From positions 84,829,015 to 84,893,014 of the forward strand of contig OX578144.1 in assembly GCA_951213105.1 (NCBI GenBank): a stretch of DNA of 64,000 bases. The letters are read 5' to 3'. Made by a program: the position numbers and the translations under genes. This document shows, piece after piece, positions 21,123 to 32,474 of the stretch (position 1 is its first letter; each line of letters begins with the position of its first letter). A model generated the notes under the pieces. That model was not told the DNA's origin. It made no database searches and saw nothing but the letters and a program-made list of their open reading frames with translations. Origin of the DNA: Amaurobius ferox (lineage: Eukaryota > Arthropoda > Arachnida > Araneae > Amaurobiidae).

Positions 21123-22895
21123 AGTTTATTCATTGTTTTCAGTCTCATTTGTTTCGTCTACAGAAATTTTTAAAATAATAAAACTATGACTAATATATTT
21201 AAAAACCAAGAATCTGATTCAAAACTCAATTGAATTTCCTCGTAGGGATTTTAAAGGGCTTCAAATTGCTTGCCTAATTGTCATAGAAATCTAAAATGTC
21301 AATATATTTGCCCGTCATTGAACTTATGTATTTAAGTTTCTAGGATCCCAAGATAAGGAATTTTTTACTGTACGTTAAAGCCGATACTCTACTGATGTTA
21401 AAGCAGAAACGCTATTCATGTTAAAGCGTGCAATGACCGATAGGTTTGTAACAGCAATATTAGGCTCCTTCAAATTAAATTCAACTTTGAAACTTGTTAA
21501 GTGTGTGTCTTTATTATCTTCCTTTATAGCTGTCCAAAATATAAATTCCTCGCAAGAACTCAGTTGACGTTTTGATAGAGCTTACACACTCTCTGTACTT
21601 TATGTTTGGCAGAAAACACAGGATAATTTGGATATTGGAAGCCATATTCTCTTTTGGCGACCAAAAAAGTTCTGGACTTGTGATTTCTCGATCTATATAT
21701 CAAAGTTGTTGACGGCGGCCACTAATGACTCCTGCCATCAGTTTGACTTCAGGTTTGTTGGTCTATCTTGCACTAAAAATGGGGAATCCAACTTATCTTC
21801 GAAACATCCTTCTATCGTCAATTTATGCTTAATTAAGCTGTTTGAGTTTTTTTTAACGGATGAACTTATTTAACTTTATCGGAATATTATTTACAATAAT
21901 TTATTAACGCAAAACCATTTCAGTTCCATCGGATTGAAGCCATTGCCCATTTTTTTACCGCAAAATCGAAATTCGTTATTATATACAAACAGCAATTTAT
22001 AACATATTTAAAGTTTCTTTTCTAAAGCCTAACCTTAACTTGAAATTGATTTCAAATGAGGTTAAGGAATAATATAGGAAAAGAAAAATAAGCATTCATA
22101 AAATAATTTTAGTAAGAAATTCATGCAAGGCAGCAAGGTAAAGTTCAGTAAGAAGCAGGAAAATAAAATATGGAGTTTCAATGTTGTTTTAGTGCCACGT
22201 CCAAACCTATTCACTTTCTGATGAACACACATTCATAAATATTTATATCATTTTGAATACCAAATTTCTATGTTTTATAAGATTCTGATATTGTGACATT
22301 TCCTGATCAATACTATTCCAGTGTGGTACGGAAATTTAATCATAGCAACCCACTCCTTTATTTTCCAAATAATGAAGAGTTTTCAAATTCAGACATATTT
22401 TATTGATTTAAGGAAATATATTTTAATCCTCAGACAACCAACAATATTTGAAATATCTGATGTGACATCGTGTGAGACGCTTTTCTGCCTACAAAGAATT
22501 TTTACTATGTTATTTATTAATTATTTTGAAATACATAGTATATTATATGTAATAGGAAAACGTCCAATTCTGATAGTTTTACAAGCTGTCGTATTACACG
22601 TATAACAACACCGTATATATGCCGTATAACACAATTTACTCGGTTTTTGATTGAAACCCGTATGTATGCGCAATGACTGTGCAATGTTTGTGCAACGACT
22701 GTGCAAGGATTGTACAATAACTCTTTGACAAGGTCTTTTACTGGGTCATTTTTCTCGATTAAAAACATTATTAATAAACTTTTTCGCATTGGTGCAATTG
22801 TTTTCTTTCAGATGCCATTTGGTGACTATTTCTTATATAGTAAGGTACAACAGTGTTGTTGTTATTACATATCCTACTTGTCTGAAACAAGGCGA
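21123..22895. other. Intergenic, no gene recognised
   Basis: AT-rich. The frames at 21628-21873 and 22321-22605 show no domain. Confidence 0.35.
22656..22712. repeat. 11 bp minisatellite (GCAAYGACTGT)
   Basis: GCAATGACTGT, GCAATGTTTGT, GCAACGACTGT and GCAAGGATTGT follow one another, four to five units. Confidence 0.75.
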
Positions 22896-23228
22896 AAATA
22901 AGTCCATAAGACAGAAACTGATGGCATGGGGAAAGATAATATAGCTTCAGTTTCTCTAAAGACCCCAGATACACCATGGTAGAAGTCTGACTATGCTTGT
23001 ACCACTTAAATTTGACCGGAATATATTGGATGTAGTATCCACAGGGATCGTAACTTCTTTACCCTGCGCATCACCTCTTGGAAGGACTTTAAGACTTACA
23101 GCATTAAGGTGTCCATACTTCTCTTAGACACGGGGATAATTTTTAAGGCAGCGCCGGGAATTGAACTCGGGTGCTTCGATCGCAACCCCGTGCCATAGCC
23201 GTTTAGCTATCTCTGTCCTAGGTATAAT
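22896..23228 (-). repeat. tRNA-derived SINE with mosaic body
   Basis: On the minus strand the head has a tRNA-like A box (TAGCTAAACGGCTATGGC) and B box (GAGTTCAATTCCCGG). The body to about 23010 matches the SINE at 61.2 kb (TCCGGTCAAATTTAAGTGG). From about 23000 to 22896 it switches to the tail of the SINE at 46.6 kb (GTCAGACTTCTACC, TGAAGCTATATTATCT). It is a pol III-type retroposon with no coding role. Confidence 0.7.
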
Positions 23229-23403
23229 AGTATAATTGCAATGCCAGAAAATTAGAAAATTGTTGACTTGAATAAGTCAATTGAATCTATTTAATTGAAA
23301 TAAACTGATTTGCATTTCACAGCCCACCAAACGTGTAAATACTCTGAATATTAAAATTTGAATCGCCCCTGCAATATTTTCCCGATTTCTATTTTATCAT
23401 ATT

Positions 23404-23815
23404 ATAAAGAACCTTGCTGCACTAACCGGGAATTGGACCCTGGATTTTCGAATTAGCCAGACGATACTCTGCCGTCGAACTATTCTCTACTCTCTAATGT
23501 TATATTAGTGTGCAACTTACAATCTGACTGTACACCTCCTGCTATTTTTACCCCAAGTTTGCCTCTGATGTTATTTTTATCCTTCAGGTTAGCTTCCTGT
23601 TTGGTCGTTGTCCTCTCGATTTGAAACCGGGGTCCCAGAGTCCACTGAATCCGCGCTAGTCCTGCTAGGGTCACTTTCAGACGTCCGACATTAACATGCA
23701 GGGTTGATTTGTTCGGGAGTTATTATAAAGAACCTTGCTGCCCTAACCGGGAATTGGACCCTGGGTCTTCGAACTGGCCAGCCGACGCTCTACAGTTGAT
23801 ATACTGGGACGAAAA
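23404..23815 (-). repeat. Pair of tRNA-like repeat heads in direct orientation
   Basis: ATAAAGAACCTTGCTGC, ACCGGGAATTGGACCCTGG and a TTCGAA word occur at about 23404-23490 and again at 23726-23815. Reversed, they give a B-box-like GGGTCCAATTCCCGG and an A-box-like TGTAGAGCGTCGGC. The 230 bp between them includes another tRNA-like word (GATTTGAAACCGGGGTCCC). This is a SINE of a second family, perhaps dimeric. Confidence 0.55.
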
Positions 23816-24743
23816 TATAAGGTATTTTTGTCTAAATGGACTCTGCAATATGGGAAGCAATAATAAGAAATGTAGAGAAATTGCATAGAAATTAACTATG
23901 ATATCCCCGTGTAGTTTTAGCATCATGTCGAAATTCATTCGCATTTTCATAAACATACATTCATAAATATTAACATAAATCCATAGCCCCAAGTTTTATA
24001 AGCGACTGATATTTCGAAGTCTCCCGATCAATGCCTTTCCAATATAGGGCAGAAATTTAATCATAGCCCCTCGCCATTTTTCTTTTACGAATAATCAGAA
24101 TTTTCAAAATTCAGATCCTTCTTATTGATTTAAAGAAATATTTTTCATTCCTCAACCGAGAGATGAATTGAAAAAAAGAGTATTTCTGAGACCTAGATTG
24201 CATAGGTTAAAATTTTCCGATATATCATACGTTAGCCGAGTGTTGAAAATAAAACGCGATTCTAAAAGAAAAAATACTTTGAGTATAAAAGTTTGTGGTA
24301 ATTGCTACGGTGACGTTAATCAAATATTTTTATATTGATTTTTTTTTTACGAATTCTTAAATATTTAATTTTATTATTGGTAAAAATAATATTTATCTTT
24401 AATGATATGAAAGAAAAATTAAATAAATATACATTCTAATCTCAATAAAAATGTTAGTCCCTAAAAATTTTAATCTTTTACATAATGAATTGAAATCTGG
24501 AAAGTCACCTAATAGTTTTAATTATAAATTGAAAGTTTAACTTCATATAGAGACGAAATACGAAAGTATTTTTTCTTTATTTTAAGTAATTATTTTAAGC
24601 ACAATTTTTGTTAATTACTGTATTGCACCTGTTGCCAATCTTTCCTTAAAGTTTATTTTAGCGATCTGGATGGGGTTACAAGTCCCTAGGCCACATTGAA
24701 ACAACATTTTGTGTTCTGTGTTTATGTTGTGCGTTTCTATTAC
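23816..24743. other. Intergenic, nothing recognised
   Basis: AT-rich, with no supported gene or repeat match. Confidence 0.35.
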
Positions 24744-24744
24744 T

Positions 24745-24916
24745 TTCCTTATATAAAATAATGTATAAGGAAGGTATTGTGACGGGGTCGAAAATTCGAA
24801 TTCGAGTTTTCGACGGGAGAGCACGTTTCAAGTATCCCTGATCACGAATCAAACATTTTTGAAGTGATGTGTGCGTGTGTGTGTGTGTGAAAGTATGCGT
24901 GTGCGTGTGTGTGAAA

Positions 24917-24951
<35 letters not shown>

Positions 24952-25262
24952 TATGTGTGTGTGTGTGTGTGAAAGTATGTGTGTGTGTGTGTGTGTGTGT
25001 CAGTGAGTCTGTGGAGACGAAAACTGACGAGCGAATGGACCGATTCGAACGAAATTTGGTACAAAAATCACAATCTGTAAACACTGGAAGTTTATTGTTT
25101 TTATATGCAATCGAATGTTCAGAACCCACCTAAATTTTTAAGTGAAATTTTGAAAAAATCGTCAAAAAATCAAAACCTCTAATAAATTTACGCAAATAGA
25201 CATTTCTTATGTAATTTTTCATTAGAAAACGATTGATATAAATTTTAGAACGCTAACATGTC
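24745..25262 (+). repeat. Family A repeat, 3'-truncated copy with expanded GT tract
   Basis: The hairpin, TTCGAATTCGAGTTTTCGAC block and core are preserved. The microsatellite (24870-25003) has grown into a higher-order array of (GT)n separated by GAAAGTAT. The copy stops at about 25262, where piggyBac-like sequence begins shortly after. Confidence 0.8.
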
Positions 25263-25291
25263 GATAGCTCATAAAATAAAAATAATAGTAC

Positions 25292-25651
25292 ATGCCTCTC
25301 TTTTATCATCTTGTAGATCTGGCATTGGCCAATGCTTGGCTTCTTTATAGAAGAGTTCATAGAGAGAAAATAGAACTTTTAAATCAACTTTTAACCTCAT
25401 ATAGAAGACGCCCTAGTTCAAGTATTGAAAATGAAATTAATACAAAGAAGGAAGCAGGATCATCCTCAAAAGTCCCTCTGATAGCTGTAAAGCGTGATGT
25501 CTTTGACTAGTAGGCGATTTGCGAGGAAACCCGTGTAAGGTTCAAACATTCAAATTGTAAGGGATTTACATATGTATCTTGCAAGAAATGCAATGCAAAT
25601 TTTTGATTCCATAAAGACATAACCTGCTTCTTAGAATTTCATTCAAATTAG
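25292..25651 (+). pseudogene. piggyBac-like transposase C-terminal remnant
   Basis: The first frame (25292-25510) reads LFYHLVDLALANAWLLYRRV. This matches the hydrophobic helix plus LLYRR region near the end of piggyBac/PGBD transposases. About 15 bp later, in another frame, a cysteine-rich tail appears: RFKHSNCKGFTYVSCKKCN, then HKDITCFLEFH. It corresponds to the C-terminal zinc domain that binds the element ends. That frame is also broken by a TGA near 25602. The DDD catalytic core is absent. It lies just after a truncated family A copy, so a deletion or nested insertion joined them. Confidence 0.7.
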
Positions 25652-26030
25652 ATGAAAGAAAAATCAGTCTGTTAGATGTAAATCTTCTGTCATTGATGTT
25701 AAAAAGTCATAAAGTTAATTGTGTGTATTTTTGCAATAAAGCAAGTTGTATTTTGTTTCAAAAGAGTGTTGAATTGCATACAGTACCATATATGATACGT
25801 GTAAAAATCAATTCTCTTTCATATAAATGTTGTAAAATCCCTACTGTATCCTATTAGATACATATTATAATTTACCTTTGGTATGTGTTACTTTGATATA
25901 ATATGTTTTTATAATTTTCCCTTGTTTCCGTTCACTTTTTGAAAGGGAAAAAATATTGCATAACTGAAAAGAAAATCATGCACTCTAGGGTTAAGTAACT
26001 TGGTTGGATAGAGTTGATGTTTCTTATTTT
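25652..26030. other. Intergenic, nothing recognised
   Basis: No supported frame or repeat. Confidence 0.35.
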
Positions 26031-26310
26031 TTCTCCGACTCTGACCGTCCGACCTACTCGAAGGTGTAAGGCATCTCTTTGGACGACTGGAACGGTGCCA
26101 CACAATTTTGACCAGAATCATGTGGGGTTGACATCCACAGGGGTCATACCTTGCTTCCCTTACCACCAACCTCTCGGAAGGACTTATAGACCCATATATT
26201 TAAGGTGCCTGTACTCCGCGTGAACATGGGGACGGTTTAGTCAGAGCCGGGAATCGAACTTGGGTCGTTCGAGTGCAACTCCAGTGCCTTAACCTATAGG
26301 GCTGTCTCAC
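26031..26310 (-). repeat. tRNA-derived SINE, copy of the 61 kb family
   Basis: On the minus strand: GGGGTGAGACAGCCC-like head, B box GTTCGATTCCCGGC, and a body ending GGTCGGACGGTCAGAG. The flanking AGAGTTGATG word also precedes the next copy. Confidence 0.75.
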
Positions 26311-26324
26311 CCCAGAGTTGATGC

Positions 26325-26590
26325 TTCTTCTGTCTCGACGTAGACCGTCCGACCTAGCTGAATGTGTAAGGTATCTGATTGGATGACCGGAAATTGACGC
26401 TATTCAGACCGGAACTCTGTGGGAGCGGCATCTATAGGGACTGTACCATCCTTCCCCTACCACCAACCTCTTGAAATGGCTTGGACCCACATATTTAACG
26501 TATCCGTACTCCGTGTGAACACGGGGACAGTTTGGGTAAAGCCAAGAATCGAACTTGGGTCATTTGAGTGAAATCCCTGCCCGCTGAGGT
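26325..26590 (-). repeat. tRNA-derived SINE, second copy in tandem
   Basis: Same orientation and family as 26031-26310, about 15 bp away. B-box word GTTCGATTCTTGGC, 3' tail GGTCGGACGGTC. Confidence 0.7.
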
Positions 26591-27334
26591 TGTTTAAGAA
26601 ATTAAAGATTTAAGTAACACTTAATGAAGTAAAATTTGCGATAGTTTGAAATTAGTCAATTAATTCATTTGTTAAAATTTTAACGGCTAAACATTTTAAT
26701 AAACACCAAAAACCATGTTTTAAGCAAAAAAGTAAAAATATTTTTTAAAATCTATTTTCTAAAAGCCATTTTTAAATGGCGAAGCTTTCATCAAAATAGC
26801 ACCAAAGATAGGAAATGTGAAAGAGAAAAATATTATGAAAGGTTTGAAAACGAATTTAAAGCAATGCATGAAAGTTATCGAAAAGAAGATAAAGAGAAAG
26901 AGAGAGAGAGAATGAAGTATCTTTTGTTTTTCGCAATGAAAATTTGAAGCAAAATAAATGTGAGAAATAATTTTGATTGAGTATCAAATGATTAAACAGT
27001 GAATATGCTGTTAATTTTATGAAGCACAGTGAGAATTACTTTTATTGAGAATTTTACATATTTTAATTTGTATAAGAATAAAATATTTTTAGGTAAAGGC
27101 ATTTTAAAGTTATCTTTAAGATACCTTGAAAAGAAACGTATAAAGCGTTTTTAGGTTTACTGCATTAGCTTAAATTATAGGTTTACTGCATTAGCTTACT
27201 TGCTCCTCATAGAATCCAAATCATTTCATTAAATAATGCCGCCGAATAATGCCTGGTACAGTCTACCAACAATTCAACCAATAACCTTCCATAATAATAG
27301 CAGATGTTTTTCTTTCTGTATGTGTGTGTGTGTG
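26591..27334. other. Intergenic, nothing recognised
   Basis: AT-rich. GAGAGAGAGAG tract near 26900. GTTTACTGCATTAGCTTA occurs twice around 27155 and 27180. Confidence 0.4.
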
Positions 27335-27364
27335 CGGGGTTGGAGTTGGGGTGGGGGTGGGGGT
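27335..27364 (+). other. G-rich tract with quadruplex potential
   Basis: A GT run leads into GGGG, then GGGG, GGGGG and GGGGG separated by single T residues (first loop 8 nt). Confidence 0.5.
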
Positions 27365-27369
27365 CCTTT

Positions 27370-28340
27370 GTATTGGAAAATTGAAGCTTCGGACAGCTAC
27401 GAAATTCGGTACTTGGTCAGCTGGGCTCCCGGTATAGCATGCCTTGGCGAGTTTTTTAAAATTCGAATTAATTTTTTAGTTATTTACGTTTTAGCACAAT
27501 TATGAGCGATTTTCACATAAATCAGCTTTATGATGACTGAAAATATTCTCACAGTGATCCATTTGACGCCATCAGAAAGACCAAAGAATGTTCTTTCCAA
27601 TGAACTTTCATCAAAATTCATAAGATTGTTCGTTCATATGTAATTATTTATTTTTAAATACATCGAAATTTGCATTTTTTAGATAATCAGATTCTTATTT
27701 TAGCCCATCCGAAAAAGGAAGATTAGCACAATTCTACACTGTAAATAAAAATAACTGAAATGAAATATTTGACGCAAATGAAGTTTCATTTCAAACGTGA
27801 ATTTTACATGAAATATGTTTATCACATGTGCCATCGCGAGTGAAAAAGGATCATGTACGAATCGGCAAATGAAAGGAATGTGTCATATGCGGAATTTCAC
27901 TGAAATTCAGATACTAAAGTTTCGTGAATAATTCATTCGCTATGAACCACTGACATGAATCAAAATGGCGGTTTACGGCGTACTTGAGATCAAATGTGCT
28001 TCAGGCAATTTTCATTTTAATAATTTAGATATCTGTGATTTTAACTGTAAAATACTAAAAAAATGCGCTTTAATGTTTTTAAGATTAGCAGCACTCATGC
28101 AAAAGCACTTTAAACAGGGATTTCAATAATAATTAGATGTATACAGTGTTTCTTTCAGGCATATCTCTTGGGAGGGGGGGGGGGACGAAGCTCCCTCAGA
28201 GATGAGTATTCGCCCCCAGGAGACATTTTATAGTAACCTACTTTCTATTTATGTGGCAGCATTCAGATATATTTATATAGGGCAACTATAAAACTTGCGT
28301 CCCAACTAAAATTTCATTCGCCCCCCGGCCAAAAAGTCTT
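27370..28340. other. Intergenic, nothing recognised
   Basis: A poly-G run lies at about 28172-28182. A TTTCATTTCAAACG / TGAAATTTCA-rich stretch at 27750-27910 gives no clear structure. Confidence 0.35.
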
Positions 28341-28352
28341 GAAAGGAACACT

Positions 28353-28428
28353 GGATATATATATATATATATATATATATAACTAATATATATATAACTA
28401 ATATATATATATATATATGTATATGTAT
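28353..28428. repeat. Interrupted (TA)n microsatellite
   Basis: Alternating TA runs interrupted by AACTAATATA words. Confidence 0.9.
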
Positions 28429-28429
28429 A

Positions 28430-29190
28430 TTAACTACTACCTGGAACAATTAGGCAAATCAAGATTTAAATTATCGGCTATTGCTTTCATAACATTAGGC
28501 TATTGTATAATTGGTACTAATTGGCTTTTTATAATTGGTAATAATTCATAACAACTACGCTGTATGATATTCATATGTATGATTTTGTGATATACTGCAA
28601 TTAATAGAAGGCAAATAAAATTGTAAATTCTTCAGGTGGTATTATTAGTTTTAATTCCTACAGATAGTTTTTCTGTTTACTACGACTAATTTTTATTTTA
28701 ATGGCTTGCATTTCATTGATTTCTTAATCTAGTAATCATTAGGATTCTATTAATTAGTTTTGGGTGCTAAACTCAATTTTAACTCTTATATTTAACTTAT
28801 TAATGTCATCTAATTTATATGTTGCAATTAGCGCAATAAATGTTCATATATTATGCTTGTTTGTACTTTTAGTGTGATAAATTGTACCATTTATTAAATT
28901 TTATCAAAATTACTATTAACCGTGTCTTTAAATTTAAAAAAAAGTATGGAAACAATGAATGTATTTACACATTTTGATACTTTTTTTATTTTGTATACGC
29001 CAATTATTTTTATGTTAAATCTGCATGTATTTGTGCTATTGTGGTCGATAATTATTGAATGTACTGTCCCCTTTAATTTATATACACATTACGTTTTCTG
29101 ATAATAATTTTCCTTAAACTTAACCAATTTTTTTAGTTTGGATACATGGTGTAATTGATGTTTTACAGGCACAGTTCATCCCTGACAGTA
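28430..29190. other. Intergenic, nothing recognised
   Basis: Very AT-rich, with no supported feature. Confidence 0.35.
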
Positions 29191-30178
29191 ATTGGGGAAA
29201 ATATGCATTATTGCTTTTTACTGATTTATATTGTTCTATGATAACTCCGGTAAAACATAACCACATTTTTTGAAATTTTGATATTTGGTGATATAAACTA
29301 ATGTTTTACAAACCGAGTTCATTGCGGAACCTGATCGGATAATAATTGCACGTGCTAAAACCCCTAAACTGATATATTTTTTTGAAAATATCTCCTATGA
29401 ATTGAACCAATGTTTTTACTTTCCTTATATACAATAATGTATAAGGAAAGTATTGTGATGGGATCGAAAATTCGAATTCGAGTTTTCGACGGTAGAGCAC
29501 GTTTCAAGCACATCTCTGATCACTAATTGTACATTTTTGTGGTGATGTGTGTGTGTGTGTGTGCAAGTGTGTGTGTCAGTGAGCCTGTGGAGACGATAAC
29601 TGACGAACGAATGGACCGATTCGAATAAAATTTGGTACAAAAATTACAATCCATGAATACTAGAAGCCTATTGTTTTTATTGGGGAAAATATGCATTATT
29701 GCTTTTTACTGATTTATATTGTTCTATGATAACTCCGGTAAAACATAACCAAATTTTTTGAAATTTTGATATTTGGTGATATAAACTAATGTTTTACAAA
29801 CCGAGTTCATTGCGGAACCTGATCGGATAATAATTGCACGTGCTAAAACCCCTAAACTGATATATTTTTTTGAAAATATCTCCTATGAATTGAACCAATG
29901 TTTTTACTTTCCTTATATACAATAATGTATAAGGAAAGTATTGTGATGGGATCGAAAATTCGAATTCGAGTTTTCGACGGTAGAGCACGTTTCAAGCACA
30001 TCTCTGATCACTAATTGAACATTTTTGTGGTGATGTGTGTGTGTGTGTGTGCATGTGTGTGTGTGTGCATGTGTGTGTGTCAGTGAGCCTGTGGAGACGA
30101 TAACTGACGAACGAATGGACCGATTCGAATAAAATTTGGTACAAAAATTACAATCCATGAATACTAGAAGCCTATTGT
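29191..30178. repeat. 488 bp direct tandem duplication
   Basis: ATTGGGGAAAATATGCATTA starts at 29191 and at 29679. The two copies are nearly identical (for example CCACATTTT/CCAAATTTT and AATTGTACAT/AATTGAACAT), apart from a longer GT tract in the second. Each includes the first ~260 bp of a family A element. The junction falls at ...CTATTGTTTTTAT, where the element normally continues to ACGCAATC. Confidence 0.92.
29417..29678 (+). repeat. Family A repeat, partial copy created by the duplication
   Basis: Hairpin, TTCGA block, short GT tract and part of the core; cut off at the duplication junction. Confidence 0.85.
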
Positions 30179-30832
30179 TTTTATACGCAATCCAATGACC
30201 AGAACTCTCCTAAATTTTCGAGTCAAATTTGGAAATAATGATCAAGAAATCAAACCCTCTAAAAAAGTTATGGAAATAGACATTTCTTATGTAATTCTTC
30301 ATTAGAAAACTATTAACATACATTTTAGAGAGCTAGCAAGAACCGTTCTTGAGGTATTGCACATTTAAAAAAAAAGTATCAAAAAATTATATAAAATAAA
30401 AAAAAATATTTCTGATTGAGAAACATGTTCACTTTTGATGTGCAATATCATGTGATAAATTTGATGACTTCATTCTCGTGGATCTAGTTCGTTCCATTCA
30501 TGAAGAAAGATACTTTCAGTAATACGTTTGTACTTGAACGCCAATAGTCATTTATTTGCTATAAGGATAAATTATTACTTCTTCCATAACGCTTGGCGAG
30601 ATTTTGACGGCAAGTTGGCGACTTTTTAAATGTCACCAAATCAAAGAAAATCTCCCCAAATGGATAAAAATGACGCTAAATCAATGAAAATAACGACTGT
30701 TCGACGATAATTTAATATCTTGGAAAAAATTTAAGTATATACTATAAGAATAACTTATTTTGTTTTTATTGTAAAAGTAGTATATACATTGCATTATATA
30801 AGGAAAGTCATGTGCTGCCCACATCAGATTTT
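29905..30832 (+). repeat. Family A repeat, near full-length copy
   Basis: Complete from the ACTTTCCTTATA hairpin to GCATTATATAAGGAAAGT and the ATGTG-CTGCC-CACAT stem-loop. It is preceded and followed by T-runs. Confidence 0.85.
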
Positions 30833-30984
30833 TTACAAATGTTGTCTTTATTTTTTCAGACCATGCTCATTGCTGAACTGAGTTGAATAATTTTTACACA
30901 TGTTACGCATCCTCCGACCAATCATCCTGCTGCTCATATCCTAGGGTGAGTCGGGTGGTCTGGGTCTTCAACATGTTACGCACC

Positions 30985-31456
30985 CTTTACTAATGGGGGC
31001 ATTATCCGATAACAATTTATCTAAAACCTCCATCAGTAACATCCGTGAAATATGCGCATACAGAGACGGTACTTTGATGGTTTTGCAGGGATTGTTGTCG
31101 GCGTCCATAACATTGCTCAATATGTTTCCCATTTCTTACGAAACATTCTTATCCACGATAAAGCACGAGTTCATGGCGATCGCATTGACGGCCTGTACTT
31201 AGAATCAGAAACATTGCTGCGTATAGAATGGGCAACGGGATCACCCGACTTGAATCTCAATCAGCATATATGGGACATGCTTGGGAGACATTAAGGTTGT
31301 CTCCTCGATCCTCTCCGGAACCTTTACGAGCTAAGAGCATGTCTGCTCCGTGAATAGGCACAGATACCCCATACCGCTATAGATGATCTTTTTCTTAGCA
31401 TGAATCGACGTTGTCCGGCATGTGTTTCTAGCAGAGGTCATCACATTCCGTATTGA
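30985..31456 (+). pseudogene. Tc1-like transposase, C-terminal half
   Basis: Translations in two frames match the end of Tc1-family DDE transposases. PPSVTSVKY comes from the first frame. IHDKARVHGDRID, EWATGSPDLNLNQHIWDMLG, a LLRE word, IPHTAIDDLFLSMNRRC and ACVSSRGHHIPY follow. The second catalytic aspartate is kept (HDKARVH). The final glutamate of the NP.EH.W motif is Gln (NQHIWD). There is at least one frameshift near 31050 and stops at 31292 and later. The N-terminal DNA-binding half and terminal repeats were not found. It begins shortly after a family A copy. Confidence 0.85.
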
Positions 31457-31699
31457 CAGATCTACGACAATAAAGTGTTTCTGTCGCCCAAAATCCTATG
31501 TTTTTCTTTATTATTTTATTATTTTGTGGTGCTAATAAGAAAAGTTGATATGTAAAGCATATTGTAAATTTAACTCTTAAACATGGCCGCTGATCGTAAG
31601 TCGTAAAACATTGCATTGTGCCGCTAGTTATCCATCATATAATCTTTTGTACGAGTTCCTGAAATATAATCTACTAACATAATACTACACACAATTGAC

Positions 31700-31830
31700 T
31701 GTACCCATTTTAATTTTAAATTAACGTTATTTATTAAAAGCATTCTATTCACTATTAAATGAATTACAATATTAATTAGCATATATCATTAAGGAGGAGA
31801 TTGGGCATGTGAGACCAGGTAACGTATTAT
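31700..31830 (+). repeat. Possible LTR-element 3' junction
   Basis: AAGGAGGAGATTGGGCA followed by TGTGAGACCAGG looks like a polypurine tract next to an LTR start. The same pattern is in the arms of the 584-1808 fold-back. Confidence 0.4.
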
Positions 31831-32009
31831 TATAAAACTGGTTATGATCTTCTATAATATTCGATATGTACATACCTCCAAGTTTGTCTTTGGACATTGA
31901 CACACAACTTGTTTTTTCACTTTGCCTCTTCGGCAACCTTTGCCTTCATTTTACTACGGAACACTACTGACTCTCGTCTGAACGCTGACACATCATTACT
32001 GCTAACAGT

Positions 32010-32062
32010 TTCCTTACACCTTTCTGGTAGGTCGGACGGTCTGGGTCTCAACAACAACAACA
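32010..32062 (+). repeat. SINE 3' tail, 5'-truncated
   Basis: ACACCTTTCTGGTAGGTCGG and the following ACGGTCTGGGTCTCAACAAC are identical to the tail of the SINE at 36.9-37.15 kb. Confidence 0.75.
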
Positions 32063-32069
32063 GCATCAT

Positions 32070-32474
32070 CACTACTTCAGTTCTCTCTCTGTTCTAGTAC
32101 TCTATAGTACACTGAATATAACTGATCTGTTACCGTAACTTTTTCTTGTCTGAAACTATAGAACCTTCTCTCGGTTGTCACCGTTTTTGCCTGAGGTCTG
32201 ATACGCCTCTTCGGCTACCATTGGCCGACCTCAGGGCGACGTGACAACACATCTTCTATATTGGTTTAGCTTTGAACCGGTCCCGTGGTTTTTCTTTCAA
32301 CCTCCAGTAACCGCTCTGGATTGTTCCAACCTGTATTTGTAGCTCTTTACTTATAGCACTTGCTGATATCTCGGATCAGAGTTGCAATACATTGGCGTCT
32401 TACAGTCTGATGCCATTGTTTGGCCAGCAAGATATCATAAATCCACATATTAAACTGTCTACGTGAATCACACA
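32070..32474 (-). repeat. LTR-like direct repeat, left copy
   Basis: About 400 bp paired with 33126-33535, roughly 85% by eye. Shared blocks include GAACCTTCTCTCGGTT, TGATACGCCTCTTCGGCTAC, GACGTGACAACACATCTTC and ACATTGGCGTCTT. On the minus strand a TATAA-like word precedes the middle of the repeat. The right end is damaged. Confidence 0.55.

Noticed and set aside
23130..23225. tRNA gene on the minus strand
   Set aside because: Same reason: it is the head of a SINE.
24842..25133. Cys-Val and His-Thr frames over a GT tract
   Set aside because: Microsatellite translation inside a repeat; no start or splice context.
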